Shown: positions 44,752 through 53,989 of the stretch, in pieces
Position numbering within the stretch: the first letter of the stretch is position 1
How the letters are laid out: every line of letters begins with the position of its first letter
Assembly (NCBI GenBank): GCA_015207155.1
Contig: JADEXK010000022.1
Location: 18,430-82,429 of the forward strand
Direction of reading: 5' to 3'
From: Nostocales cyanobacterium LEGE 11386
GTDB lineage: Bacteria; Cyanobacteriota; Cyanobacteriia; Cyanobacteriales; Nostocaceae
DNA: 64,000 nt
Translations under genes and position numbers: made by a program
Notes under the pieces: model-generated
What the model was told of the DNA's origin: nothing
Seen by the model: only the letters and a program-made list of their open reading frames with translations
Database searches by the model: none

Positions 44752-46767
44752 TTAAAAGCTAGCGTGTTTTCTCATATCAGCATAGCGTCTTGCTGTTGTA
44801 TTCATTTCAATAACTAACTCCGTACCTTGACCTAATTGGGAGTTACACTTAAGTTTACCCTGATGTTTTTCTACAATAATCTGCTGACTAATTGATAGAC
44901 CTAATCCTTTGCCTTTTCCTACTGGCTTGGTAGTAAAGAAAGGTTCAAATATACGTCTTTTAATATGAGGCAAAATGCCTTTACCGTTATCAGATATGTG
45001 AATTACAACTTTTTGTTTTTTTGCCAGTTGTTTATCAACCGTATTGAGTTCGTTGCTAGTGACTAGTGATAAATGACTGCTGATAAGTTCTGTACGAATC
45101 CAAATTTTAGGAATGAGGGAATAATCCTGTTTCATTCTTTCTTCTAAGGCATCAATGGCATTAGTCAAAATGTTCATAAATACCTGGTTTAGTTCCCCAG
45201 GATAGCATTCGACTAAAGGCAATTCTCCGAAGTCTTTAATAACTTCAATTCCTGGTCTGTCATGCTTTTCTTTGAGACGATGCTGCAAAATCCTGAGAAC
45301 ACTATCCAGTCCCTCATGTATGTTAGATTTTTTCATTCTATTTGGATCAAAGCCAGAAAAATTCCGCAAGGCAGAAACAATCTCTTGAATACGTTCAGAG
45401 CCAGACCGCATTGACCATAGCAATTTCAAGCAGTCAGTTTTTATCAAATTGAGGTCGAACTGTTGGAGATATGAGGTAATTCCTACTTTAGGTTTTGGAT
45501 AGTAGTATTGGTAAAGTTCAATTAGTTTAATTAATTCTTCGGCATACTGACTGATGGGATGAAGATTACTATTAATAAAATTAACGGGATGATAAATTTC
45601 ATTAGCCATATCGACTATTAGTTGACCGAGATTAGCCATTTTCTCGTTCTGCAATAGTTGATATTGAGTATATTTAAGTTCCTCTTGTGTAATTTCCAGT
45701 TGCTGTGAAGTTTCTCTTGCTTGTGCTTCTGCAAACTGGCTTTTGGTAATCTCTCTTTGGAGTTGTTCTAATAGTTGGTATTGCTGAATACATATTGCTA
45801 TTTCTTGACTGATTTGCCTGATAGTCTCTATTTCCCATTTTTGCCACTGACGGTAACTGCAACAGTCATAAATAATCAGCATTCCCCACAATTGATGTGG
45901 ACTTGAAGACTCTGAGTATTCATTTTCTAGGGCTTTTAATAAAATGGGAATTACTAAATTGGCTTCGACCTTACACTGATTTAGGAAATTAATTTGACAA
46001 GGTAATTTAGGTACTTTGCCAGTTTTTTCTCTGATACTTGATTGGTATATTTCTAAATCCTGAGCAGAGCTTGAAACTTCAATATCTATATCTTTCAAAG
46101 ATGCCAAAGGTGCTACAAAAGATTCAAAAACCACTTCACCTCTACCGTGGGGTTGAACACGGTAAATGAATGTCTGGTCAATCTGCAAAAACTGCCGTAA
46201 TTCTACTAATACATTTTGCAGCAACACCTCCATGTGAGAACAGGAATTGATGTGTTTTCGCACGGCGTTCAATAGTTGCTCTTGCTTTTGGTACTGTTGC
46301 CAAGCTTCCTGGGATAATTTTTCCTGAGTAATATCCCTGTATGTTCCTGACATCCAGATCGGTTGGCCAAATTCATCCCACTGAAATACTCTGCCACAAC
46401 TGAGAATCCACTTCCACCCGCCGAATTTAGTCAACATTCTCAATTCAACTTCAAATACAGGTATGTGACCTGCAAGATAGTCTTTCAACATCTGGTGAAC
46501 TTTCGGCAAATCCTGTGGATGTATAAGTTGCTCGAAGGATTGATGGTTGTTGGTAATTTCTTCTACTTCATAGCCTAAAATTTGTTGCCACTGAGGGTCA
46601 TAATAGGTTTTGTCGGTAGCCAGATGCCAATTCCACCAACTCAGACCACTGGCGGCTAATGCCATTTGTAAAGCGGCTTGTGAGTGCTGGTCATTGGGGA
46701 AACTTTGGGAGCTTGGCGCTGAAACTGGAGCTTCCATCTGATAGGTAGCGGGTTCTTCGATATGCAT
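44752..46767 (-). CDS. PAS-GAF histidine-kinase-like protein lacking the phospho-acceptor His
   Basis: The 671-residue protein is soluble. A PAS/PAC module covers about residues 35-150 (LSWWNWHLATDKTYYDPQWQ, WMSGTYRDITQEK) and a GAF module about 165-340. A linker coiled coil and a dimerisation region follow. The H-box normally reads AHEINNP; here it is AN389EIYHP, so the phosphorylated His is Asn. The ATPase domain keeps its boxes: N (LNQVFMNILTNAID), G1 (ISDNGKGI) and G2 (GKGKGLGLSI). It may be a pseudokinase or a partner in heterodimers. It belongs to the large orphan-kinase family of Nostocales. Confidence 0.88.
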   Translation of the reverse strand: MHIEEPATYQMEAPVSAPSSQSFPNDQHSQAALQMALAASGLSWWNWHLATDKTYYDPQWQQILGYEVEEITNNHQSFEQLIHPQDLPKVHQMLKDYLAGHIPVFEVELRMLTKFGGWKWILSCGRVFQWDEFGQPIWMSGTYRDITQEKLSQEAWQQYQKQEQLLNAVRKHINSCSHMEVLLQNVLVELRQFLQIDQTFIYRVQPHGRGEVVFESFVAPLASLKDIDIEVSSSAQDLEIYQSSIREKTGKVPKLPCQINFLNQCKVEANLVIPILLKALENEYSESSSPHQLWGMLIIYDCCSYRQWQKWEIETIRQISQEIAICIQQYQLLEQLQREITKSQFAEAQARETSQQLEITQEELKYTQYQLLQNEKMANLGQLIVDMANEIYHPVNFINSNLHPISQYAEELIKLIELYQYYYPKPKVGITSYLQQFDLNLIKTDCLKLLWSMRSGSERIQEIVSALRNFSGFDPNRMKKSNIHEGLDSVLRILQHRLKEKHDRPGIEVIKDFGELPLVECYPGELNQVFMNILTNAIDALEERMKQDYSLIPKIWIRTELISSHLSLVTSNELNTVDKQLAKKQKVVIHISDNGKGILPHIKRRIFEPFFTTKPVGKGKGLGLSISQQIIVEKHQGKLKCNSQLGQGTELVIEMNTTARRYADMRKHASF

Positions 46768-47306
46768 AGCTGCTGATACGATGAGGAAGATATCCTGAGC
46801 TTCTCTCTACGCTGTCTTAGCACCTGAGGATCAAGGTATGAAAAATGCCAACATATTCACAATCGGTTAACTTAGCTATTACTCAGTCGATTTATTTAAA
46901 GTTCAAAGAAATATCCACAAGGTATGACTAATCTTGAATTAAATTTAGGAAAAGTTAAACGGAGAAGTGTAACCTCTCAAGCGATCGCTTACCCCAAGTT
47001 TTAGAAAAAATTAGCTACATTTTGTGTATCTATCATCTCCAGATGACAGTATATGAGTATATAAAATCACAAATAAGTTGCTTTAATGCCCAAAAATTAT
47101 TAGGGTAAAAATCCTATAATCATTTAATATCAGATGTTTCAGATAAAAAAAATATTGTCAAGCCCTATTTGTAGCTTTTTTGTAAAAGACTGGTTTTTAT
47201 GCAAACCTGGGAGGCTACATCAAGTTTCATCCTCAAAACCTCAACTCTGACGTGGAACCAGAATTTGAGGAAATGTCACACAAAAGAAAAGTAAGGCCGA
47301 TGACGA
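46768..47306. other. Divergent intergenic region
   Basis: AT-rich, with one HIP1 octamer at 46980. It holds the promoters of the kinase-like gene (left) and the AAA-GGDEF gene (right). I see no operator palindrome, terminator or open frame of interest. Confidence 0.5.
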
Positions 47307-49310
47307 ATGACTATAGATGAAGTCGTATTGCTACTCAAAGCCAGCCAGATAAATGGTTTGACGACACTCCAAGAGATGATATTGCGCTCTTCATGGGAGG
47401 GAAAAACTTATACAAGTATAGCGTTTGAGGCTCACTACGGTGGAGAACGGATCAGGAAAGTGGCTTCTCATCTATGGCAATTATTGAGCGATTTTTGGCA
47501 AGAACCTATCCATAAATCTAACTTCCGTAAGACTCTGGAACCTCGCCGTCTGAGTAAAGCTCATCAACAGTTAATTAAGGAATTCAACCGCGCAGCTACC
47601 GCCATATCTCTAGAATTTCCTAATGGGCCGGTATCCCTTAACTCTAGATTTTACATTCCTCGCCCACCAGTTGAGGAACTTGCCTACGCAGAAATAGCTG
47701 CACCAGGGAGTGTCATCTGCATCAAAGCTCCCAAGAAGATGGGGAAAAGCTCCCTAATTCTGAGAGTTCTCGCCCGTGCTACCAATCAAGGCTTTCGGAC
47801 TGTGAGTTTGGACTTTCAGCAAGCGGATAAAGCCGTTTTTACCAGCTTGGATAAGTTTTTACGCTGGTTGTGTGCCAATGTCAGCCGGGAATTACAGCTA
47901 GAACCAAAACTCAATGATTATTGGCATGAGGATATGGGTAGCAAAGTCAGCTGCTCTATCTATTTCCAAAGGTATTTGCTGTCTGCGCTGAAAAGTCCGT
48001 TGGTTTTGGTATTAAACGAAGTAGATTGGGTATTTGAGTATCCAGAGATTGCTGGGGAATTTCTGCCATTAGTGCGTTCCTGGTACGAACAAGCAAAAAT
48101 GGTGGAGATTTGGCAAAAACTCCGCCTGGTGTTGGTTTACTCAAGGGAAATTCTTGTTCCCCTCAAACTGACTCAATCACCATTTAATATTGGTTTACCA
48201 ATTCAGTTGCCAACCTTTACCAAAGAGCAGGTGTTAGATTTAGCACAACGTCACGGTTTAGATTGGGCAAATGGTAAGGATATTGAAAGTTTAATGGCGG
48301 TGGTAGGGGGACATCCTTATTTAGTCAGATTGGCTTTGTATCATCTTGTGGGAAGAGGTGGGTTAGAAAGAAACCTACAGCAGTTATTAGCAGAAGCAGT
48401 AACGACATCTGGAATTTATCACGAATATTTAAGACAGTACGTATTAGCACTCCAAGAGGAGCCAGAATTGGCATCTGCTTTTTATGATGTAATTAATGCT
48501 ACAAATTATGTAAGATTAGAGCCAGTCCTAGCATATAAATTACAGAGTATGGGGCTGGTGAACCTAGAAGGCGATCGCTGTACTCCTGCATGTGAGTTGT
48601 ATCGTTTGTATTTCCGTGAACAACTCAACAGCATTGCGGATTTTGCTGCCGTTCGTGTTGATCAGTTGCAAAAAGAAAACCAATACTTGCGCGCCCTCTC
48701 CAGCTTAGATGAACTGACTCAGTTAGCCAATCACCGCTACTTTCACACCTACTTACAAATTGAGTGGCAAAGATCTACTCGCAATGGCAATCCTTTGTCA
48801 CTAATTTTGTGCGACATCGATTATTTTAAAATTTATAATAAAACCTACGGCAGAGAAGCAGGAGATCATTGTTTGCGCCAAATTGCTAACGCGATCCTTA
48901 ACTGCGTTCAGTATTCATTTAGTCATAGCAATATTTCCTACGCTAGCAGCACTATTACTTATCAAGCTCATGGTGCTTGTGAAACTTCTCAGATTGCATA
49001 TTCCCAGAATCAACCTAGTCCGGTGTTAGTCGCTCGTTACGGTGGTGAAGAATTTGCTGTTCTCACCCAGACAGATGCTAAGACTGCTGCATATATTGCT
49101 GAACAAATTCGCCAGCAAGTAAAAGCTTTAGCAATTAAGTGTGAATATCCCGGTATTGGTGGTCTTCCTGCTACTGTTTTAACTGTTAGTGCAGGCGTTG
49201 CTAGTATGATTCCCCAGTTAGAAATTGAGCCAATTACTCTAGTAAATGCTGCTGAACAAGCACTTTCACAAGCAAAAAGAACAGGACGCGATCGCCTCGT
49301 TCTCGGTTAA
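47307..49310 (+). CDS. STAND-like AAA ATPase fused to a GGDEF diguanylate cyclase
   Basis: The 667-residue protein has three parts. Residues 1-85 are the helix-turn-helix-like N-terminus of vWA-MoxR-associated proteins (vMAP-M0: TIDEVVLLLKASQINGLTTL). Residues about 110-430 form an AAA_35-type ATPase with P-loop KAPKKMGKSSLI and LVLVLNEVDWVFE. Residues about 490-667 form a GGDEF domain with LDELTQLANHRYF, LCDIDYFKIYN and the active-site RYGGEEF. A 36-residue Ser/Tyr-rich insert precedes the GGEEF strand. No inhibitory RxxD site is seen. It should make c-di-GMP under control of a nucleotide-driven switch (inference). Confidence 0.87.
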   Translation: MTIDEVVLLLKASQINGLTTLQEMILRSSWEGKTYTSIAFEAHYGGERIRKVASHLWQLLSDFWQEPIHKSNFRKTLEPRRLSKAHQQLIKEFNRAATAISLEFPNGPVSLNSRFYIPRPPVEELAYAEIAAPGSVICIKAPKKMGKSSLILRVLARATNQGFRTVSLDFQQADKAVFTSLDKFLRWLCANVSRELQLEPKLNDYWHEDMGSKVSCSIYFQRYLLSALKSPLVLVLNEVDWVFEYPEIAGEFLPLVRSWYEQAKMVEIWQKLRLVLVYSREILVPLKLTQSPFNIGLPIQLPTFTKEQVLDLAQRHGLDWANGKDIESLMAVVGGHPYLVRLALYHLVGRGGLERNLQQLLAEAVTTSGIYHEYLRQYVLALQEEPELASAFYDVINATNYVRLEPVLAYKLQSMGLVNLEGDRCTPACELYRLYFREQLNSIADFAAVRVDQLQKENQYLRALSSLDELTQLANHRYFHTYLQIEWQRSTRNGNPLSLILCDIDYFKIYNKTYGREAGDHCLRQIANAILNCVQYSFSHSNISYASSTITYQAHGACETSQIAYSQNQPSPVLVARYGGEEFAVLTQTDAKTAAYIAEQIRQQVKALAIKCEYPGIGGLPATVLTVSAGVASMIPQLEIEPITLVNAAEQALSQAKRTGRDRLVLG

Positions 49311-49372
49311 GTGGCTACGGTGTACACACAAGGGCGTAGGGGGGAGATCATCCCCCTCATTCCACATTACTC

Positions 49373-51157
49373 CTAACGCAAAGTAACTATAGGCACACCT
49401 AACCAACTGGCAAAATTCTCTTTCTGAGCCGGATCGGGATTATGGATGGGAACGATCTGATACTTGCTAGGCCGTGGTGCAGCCAAAGTTACAGTATAGG
49501 TACGCAGTTCATCTTGGTGGAAAACTGTGATTTCAATGGTGTCGTTGGGCTGGTAATCTTTCAGGCGATCGCTCAGTTGATGGGCTGTCAGTCGTATTCC
49601 CTCAAGAGCTAATAATTCATCACCTGCATCAATTCCCGCTAGTTGTGCAGGTGATGCAGTTTCCACAGATTTAATTACCTCCCGCCCATTTTCGGTTTTC
49701 GCCCTGATGCCTAAATAAGGTTCTTCCTCACGTTCCCCCAGCAGCTGCAAACCAAAAGGTTCCAAGTACTGATTAAAAGGTAATTCATCAGTGCTATCAA
49801 TGTAGCGTTCAAAGAAATTCCCCAAATCCACACCCGCTACAGATTCAATGACTTCTTGCAACTGTTCAGGAGTATAGCCAATTTCTGCTTGCCCAAATTT
49901 CCACCACATTTGCCGCATCACATCATCTAGCGATCGCTGATTCCCGTGTCGCGCTCTAATCAACAAATCTAGCAACAAAGAAACCATTTCCCCCTTTAAG
50001 TAGTAGGACATTTGGGAATTGTTGCTATTGGCATCTGGACGATAAAGTTTAATCCAAGCATCAAAACTTGACTCGGAAAGTGGTTGCACCTTACGCCCTG
50101 GCGTTGTCAGAAATCTAGTAATTTCCTTACCCAAATGATTTAAATACGATTTAGCATCATAAATGCCAGCCCGCAAAGGAATCAGCAAGTCGTAGTAACT
50201 TGTAGTCCCCTCACAGAACCATAGAGAAGGTGTATAGTTTTCCTGCTCGTAATCAAAAACTTCTAAACCTTTGGGGCGAATGCGTTTGACATTCCACAAG
50301 TGAAAAAATTCATGTGCTACCAATTGCACAAAGCGTTCATATTTTTCCTGAGTGCGAAATCCAAAACGTTGGTAAATTAACGAGCAACAGTTTTTATGCT
50401 CCAAACCCCCATAAGCTTGGGCAAATAAATGCAACAGAAAAATGTATCGTTCATAGGGTAAACCCCCGAACATCTGCGCTTCTACCTGAATCACTTTTTG
50501 GATATCAGCAATTATTCGCTGTGATTGTAAATTGCCCTGTCCCCAGATTGCCAGTTCATGTGGTTTTCCCAAAACCTCAAAGTGATATAACTGGTGATTA
50601 CCAATCTCAAAGGGGCTATCTACAAGGGTATCAAAATCGACAGCAGAGAAAGTATTAGCTTGCTCACCAACTAATGGTAAAGAAGTAGTGACCCGCCAGT
50701 CTGGGCGTGGCGGCACAATGGTGATGTTAATTGGTAGGCTCTCCCAACCTGGTAGTCTAAAAAACAGCGCTGCACCATTGAAATAGCCGTGGGTGGTATC
50801 TAAGTGATTCGTTCGTACCGATAGCTCATTGGCAAACATGCGGTAACGCACAGTTAATTCTGAAACACCATTTGTGTTGACCTGCCAGTGGTTTTTACTG
50901 ATTTTTCGCCAAGGCAAAGGCTCATCACCTGCAAAAGCGGCAAAATCTTGTAGATTCTTGGCATATTCCCGCACTAAGTATGAGCCTGGTGTCCATACCG
51001 GCATTTTCAAGTCAAGAATTTTTGACGGGTGGTTGATTAGCTGCAATGTCACCTCAAACAGATGCGTTTCTGGTTGGGGCATTGCCACCAGGTAATGAAT
51101 CGTCGGTACTGTTTCCTGGACGCCAATCTCGATACGAGGTGCTGTTGCTTCGGTCAT
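49373..51157 (-). CDS. M61-family metallopeptidase with PDZ domain
   Basis: The 594-residue protein follows the M61 glycyl aminopeptidase layout: an N-terminal beta domain (MPVWTPGSYLVREYAKNLQ), the gluzincin catalytic domain with H282-E-F-F-H and a downstream Glu in LWFCEGTTSYYDLL, then a PDZ domain (about residues 485-570: EPYLGIRA, VETASPAQLAGIDAGDELLAL). It has no signal peptide, so it probably acts in the cytoplasm on peptides with small N-terminal residues. Long repeats lie upstream of its start. Confidence 0.92.
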   Translation of the reverse strand: MTEATAPRIEIGVQETVPTIHYLVAMPQPETHLFEVTLQLINHPSKILDLKMPVWTPGSYLVREYAKNLQDFAAFAGDEPLPWRKISKNHWQVNTNGVSELTVRYRMFANELSVRTNHLDTTHGYFNGAALFFRLPGWESLPINITIVPPRPDWRVTTSLPLVGEQANTFSAVDFDTLVDSPFEIGNHQLYHFEVLGKPHELAIWGQGNLQSQRIIADIQKVIQVEAQMFGGLPYERYIFLLHLFAQAYGGLEHKNCCSLIYQRFGFRTQEKYERFVQLVAHEFFHLWNVKRIRPKGLEVFDYEQENYTPSLWFCEGTTSYYDLLIPLRAGIYDAKSYLNHLGKEITRFLTTPGRKVQPLSESSFDAWIKLYRPDANSNNSQMSYYLKGEMVSLLLDLLIRARHGNQRSLDDVMRQMWWKFGQAEIGYTPEQLQEVIESVAGVDLGNFFERYIDSTDELPFNQYLEPFGLQLLGEREEEPYLGIRAKTENGREVIKSVETASPAQLAGIDAGDELLALEGIRLTAHQLSDRLKDYQPNDTIEITVFHQDELRTYTVTLAAPRPSKYQIVPIHNPDPAQKENFASWLGVPIVTLR

Positions 51158-51182
51158 CTGTAGTTAGGAGTTATAAATTCTG

Positions 51183-51238
51183 AGTCAATAGTTAATAGTC
51201 AATAGTTAATGGTCAATAGTCAATAGTTAATAGCTAAC
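51183..51238. repeat. Eight tandem heptamers (STRR type)
   Basis: The units alternate AGTCAAT and AGTTAAT, with one GGTCAAT and a last AGCTAAC, eight in perfect register over 56 bases. A shorter relative lies near 55896-55930. They lie just upstream of the M61 gene. Confidence 0.95.
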
Positions 51239-51596
51239 AACTGTAGATTGAAGACTGAGTAAAGCCAATCCAACCCCACTAACTTCAACCGCAGTTTCTC
51301 CCATAATGTACTGCCTACTCATGACAATCACTCCGCAAAATTCAGTTTTTAACTCGACTTTATCTAATTAAACAGCATAAATTGTCATAAATTTCAAGCA
51401 CTCAAAGACAGAGTGCGGGTAGTATACTACATCTATTGGTCAATTTCTGAAGACATTTAACTAGCCTAAACCTGACCCCATAGGAGTAGTTTTCCATATC
51501 TAAATAAATGTTATCTCCAAACAATTACATTTATCATGATGCAGAAAGGGTAATTTCGTAAATATGTTTAGTGTTCTAATATCGATTCTCTTCTTT

Positions 51597-51631
51597 CCTG
51601 TCACCTGTCCCCTATCACCTATTCCCTGTTA
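51597..51631. repeat. Five tandem heptamers (STRR type)
   Basis: CCTGTCA, CCTGTCC, CCTATCA, CCTATTC, CCTGTTA: five 7-base units ending one base before the stop of the Crp-family gene. They belong to the same unit family as 9169-9196, which also abuts a gene's 3' end. Confidence 0.92.
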
Positions 51632-51632
51632 C

Positions 51633-52316
51633 TTAGACCTTGCCTGCTAAGTTAATCAATTGTTTGAAGTTAATTAGATAAATAATACTGTTGGCGCTGT
51701 CAATCATGATCCAACCTTTTTCATGTAGTTTTTCCATGATTTTGGTGGTTTCGTCAACACCGATTTCTGTCACCTCTGCCAAATCTTTAAAAGGAATATT
51801 CAAAATTTCCTTACCTTTGCCTGATTCCTGTCCATAACTTTCGCCTAAACTGACTAAGGTATGAGCAAGTTTGACAGCTGGTGGTGAAGAGCGGATTTGT
51901 AAGCGCTGGTTAATTTGCCGCAATCGCCTTACCATGAGTTGCAACATCCGGTGATGTAACTGCGGGTCTTTAAATAATATTTGAATAAAACGCTCTCTGG
52001 AAATGCTCAATAACTTCACTGGCGATAGGGCAATCACATCGGTTGAACGTGGAGATTCATCCAAAATCGCCATTTCTCCGAAAAAATCACCTCTACCTAA
52101 AATTGCCAAAGCGACAGAATCATCTCCGGAGGTGCGTCGGACTTTCACCCAGCCAGAAACCACAAAGTAAACTGCATTACCCCAGGCATCTTCCATCAAC
52201 ACAGCTCGCCCAACAGGGTATTCGTGTTCAATTGCAACGTTGAGTAACCATTCCAAAGTCTGCGGGTTGGCTGTACTCAGTAAGGGGAAAAGTTGACTAA
52301 AAACCTCAGTCTGCAT
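51633..52316 (-). CDS. Crp/Fnr-family regulator with cyclic-nucleotide-type domain
   Basis: The 227-residue protein has a full beta-roll with ALMEDAWGNAVYFVVSGWVKV and the phosphate-cassette-like GDFFGEMAILDESPRSTDVIA, where Glu and Arg-Ser are in the ligand-contacting positions, so cAMP or a similar ligand is possible. A long dimer helix follows, then a winged helix (PFKDLAEVTEIGVDETTKIMEKL). The recognition helix is unusual (VDETTKIM rather than RxTVTR), which suggests different DNA specificity. It lies 198 bases downstream of the PilB-like gene on the same strand. Confidence 0.85.
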   Translation of the reverse strand: MQTEVFSQLFPLLSTANPQTLEWLLNVAIEHEYPVGRAVLMEDAWGNAVYFVVSGWVKVRRTSGDDSVALAILGRGDFFGEMAILDESPRSTDVIALSPVKLLSISRERFIQILFKDPQLHHRMLQLMVRRLRQINQRLQIRSSPPAVKLAHTLVSLGESYGQESGKGKEILNIPFKDLAEVTEIGVDETTKIMEKLHEKGWIMIDSANSIIYLINFKQLINLAGKV

Positions 52317-52514
52317 GTATTTTTAATAAATGAATTCAAGTGCGAAAAATTAAATTGACTACTATAAGTTTTCCTACCGCAACTTTGGTAATATTACGGT
52401 ATAAAGTTGTGATAAATTGAACTAAAAAGTTCAAAAAAGTTAGTCTAGGGTTCCATTACAACATAACAATTGTGTATGCGATCGCAATCAGCGCTTCCAC
52501 TGACAGAAATGTCT

Positions 52515-53714
52515 TTAGCTGTTTGCTGGTGGTTCACTAGTTGCTGAGAGTATTTTTATCTGCTGGTCTAAATTTGTAACGAGCTGATTTAAAGTAACTA
52601 CAGCCTCTAATTGCTCTGACTTCATGACGGGATTGAGTAGAAGTCGTTGTTGCAGTTCATGCAACTTAAAACTTAATTGTTGTGAAATTCCCAAAGCATC
52701 GCGGCTAAGACGTGTCAACTGTTGTTGCTGATAAAACTTTAAAGCCGCTCCCCGTAAAACTTGTAGTGTTGCCTCTTCACCGTAAATTCCTGGCATCACC
52801 CGCAGGCGTAACAACAAACGGTTTTGTTGATAGAGGCATTCTTTTTCTATCTGTTTTGGTTCTGCAAGTTTGCTCACAGGTAGGGAAGCAAATCGCTTCA
52901 GTTCATTAAGTACTCCTTGGAAAACAGACAGAGGAAGATTTTCTAAGATGGACTGCAATACTCCATTGTCACTCCAGAGTATCCTGCCTTCGTAAGGTTG
53001 TCTTTCCAAATACAAGCGACCAATTCCCCCACCCAAAACTCGTCCCAGTAATTCTTGTAATAATTTTTTGGGTGGTAGTGTTGCCAATATTTCCATAGGA
53101 CTAAATTGCTCTGGAACTTGGACTTGTAAAACGGTTAGGTTGTTTGGGAATGCTGCTTCAGAGATGTCTTCTGCTTGTTTTTCGTTGACGGTACTTGGAG
53201 ATAAGCTATCTAGATTTGGAATATCTACCTGCTCAGAATATTCCAGCATTGATGTTGGTTGCTGATTAGATTCAAAGGAGATAGTTGCAGATTGAATCAA
53301 TTGCTCATCAATAATCGTTTTGTTGTTTTCTAGATGAGAGTCCGCTCCTGGGTGATCCACTTGTTTGGTATTGGGGCGGAATGTATTTTTATAGTTGAGG
53401 TAGGCCGATAGTATGATGCGGTGCGTGTCGAGGGCCATCTCCTCAGTCACCGTTGTGCAATTAATATAAGACACAATGCGATTTACGTAATCTAACGCTC
53501 CACTGTCTTGCGGATGAACCATACCCAGTAAGAGTTGATTGTCTTCTAGTCCCAAGGGTAAAATTTGGTGATATAGGCAAGCTTCAAAGGATAAGAGACT
53601 ATCAATTAATTGGAATACTTGCTCGCGTCCTTGCTCCCAGTTTGCTGGTGTGTTATTTAACACTGGCTGCCCACTTGCTCCTGTATCAGTTGGTTTGCCC
53701 TTTGAAGACAACAT
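52515..53714 (-). CDS. PilB/GspE-like protein lacking the ATPase domain
   Basis: The 399-residue protein has an N-terminal part resembling the MshEN/GspE N-domain (ACLYHQILPLGLEDNQLLLGMV, SYINCTTVTEEMALD). A variable Ser/Gln-rich linker follows. The third part matches the N2 region of PilB: RLYLERQPYEGRILWSDNG, FQGVLNELKRFASLPVSKL, LLLRLRVMPGIYGEEATLQVLRG. The Walker A, Asp and Walker B boxes that should follow are absent: the protein ends after 80 further helical residues. The reading frame is clean, so this is probably a specialised type IV pilus or motility factor rather than a pseudogene. Confidence 0.65.
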   Translation of the reverse strand: MLSSKGKPTDTGASGQPVLNNTPANWEQGREQVFQLIDSLLSFEACLYHQILPLGLEDNQLLLGMVHPQDSGALDYVNRIVSYINCTTVTEEMALDTHRIILSAYLNYKNTFRPNTKQVDHPGADSHLENNKTIIDEQLIQSATISFESNQQPTSMLEYSEQVDIPNLDSLSPSTVNEKQAEDISEAAFPNNLTVLQVQVPEQFSPMEILATLPPKKLLQELLGRVLGGGIGRLYLERQPYEGRILWSDNGVLQSILENLPLSVFQGVLNELKRFASLPVSKLAEPKQIEKECLYQQNRLLLRLRVMPGIYGEEATLQVLRGAALKFYQQQQLTRLSRDALGISQQLSFKLHELQQRLLLNPVMKSEQLEAVVTLNQLVTNLDQQIKILSATSEPPANS

Positions 53715-53989
53715 AGGTTTGATTACTGAGTGTTTTCCTATATTTTATTTTGCTATAAATTAGTTGGCAGTAAATAAAGATACTTTGTTACCTTGTTAAA
53801 GGTTAAATTAATTACCAACAGTTTAAGGAATTATTCATGATTGGGGATTGGGAATGAGTACCCAATCCTGAATCAAAAGAGTTGAACTGGGCATATGGTT
53901 ACCAACCAGCGTCGCGCGTGTAGAAGCAAAGCCGCTTGTTGCTAAACATCGCCATGCCTCAAATCCCTGAAACTCAGTGATAAATTTAA

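Larger units (their letters stand above)
51158..51632. other. Intergenic region with two heptamer repeat arrays
   Basis: It holds the arrays at 51183-51238 and 51597-51631. The 350 bases between them are AT-rich, without frames, RNA genes or clear promoters. Confidence 0.6.

Noticed and set aside
51183..51238. Possible CRISPR array
   Set aside because: The units are contiguous heptamers without spacers.
52515..53714. Treating the PilB-like gene as a frameshifted pseudogene
   Set aside because: No Walker motifs were recognised in any frame of the 275 bases upstream or 198 bases downstream, and the frame has a normal stop, so it appears naturally short.
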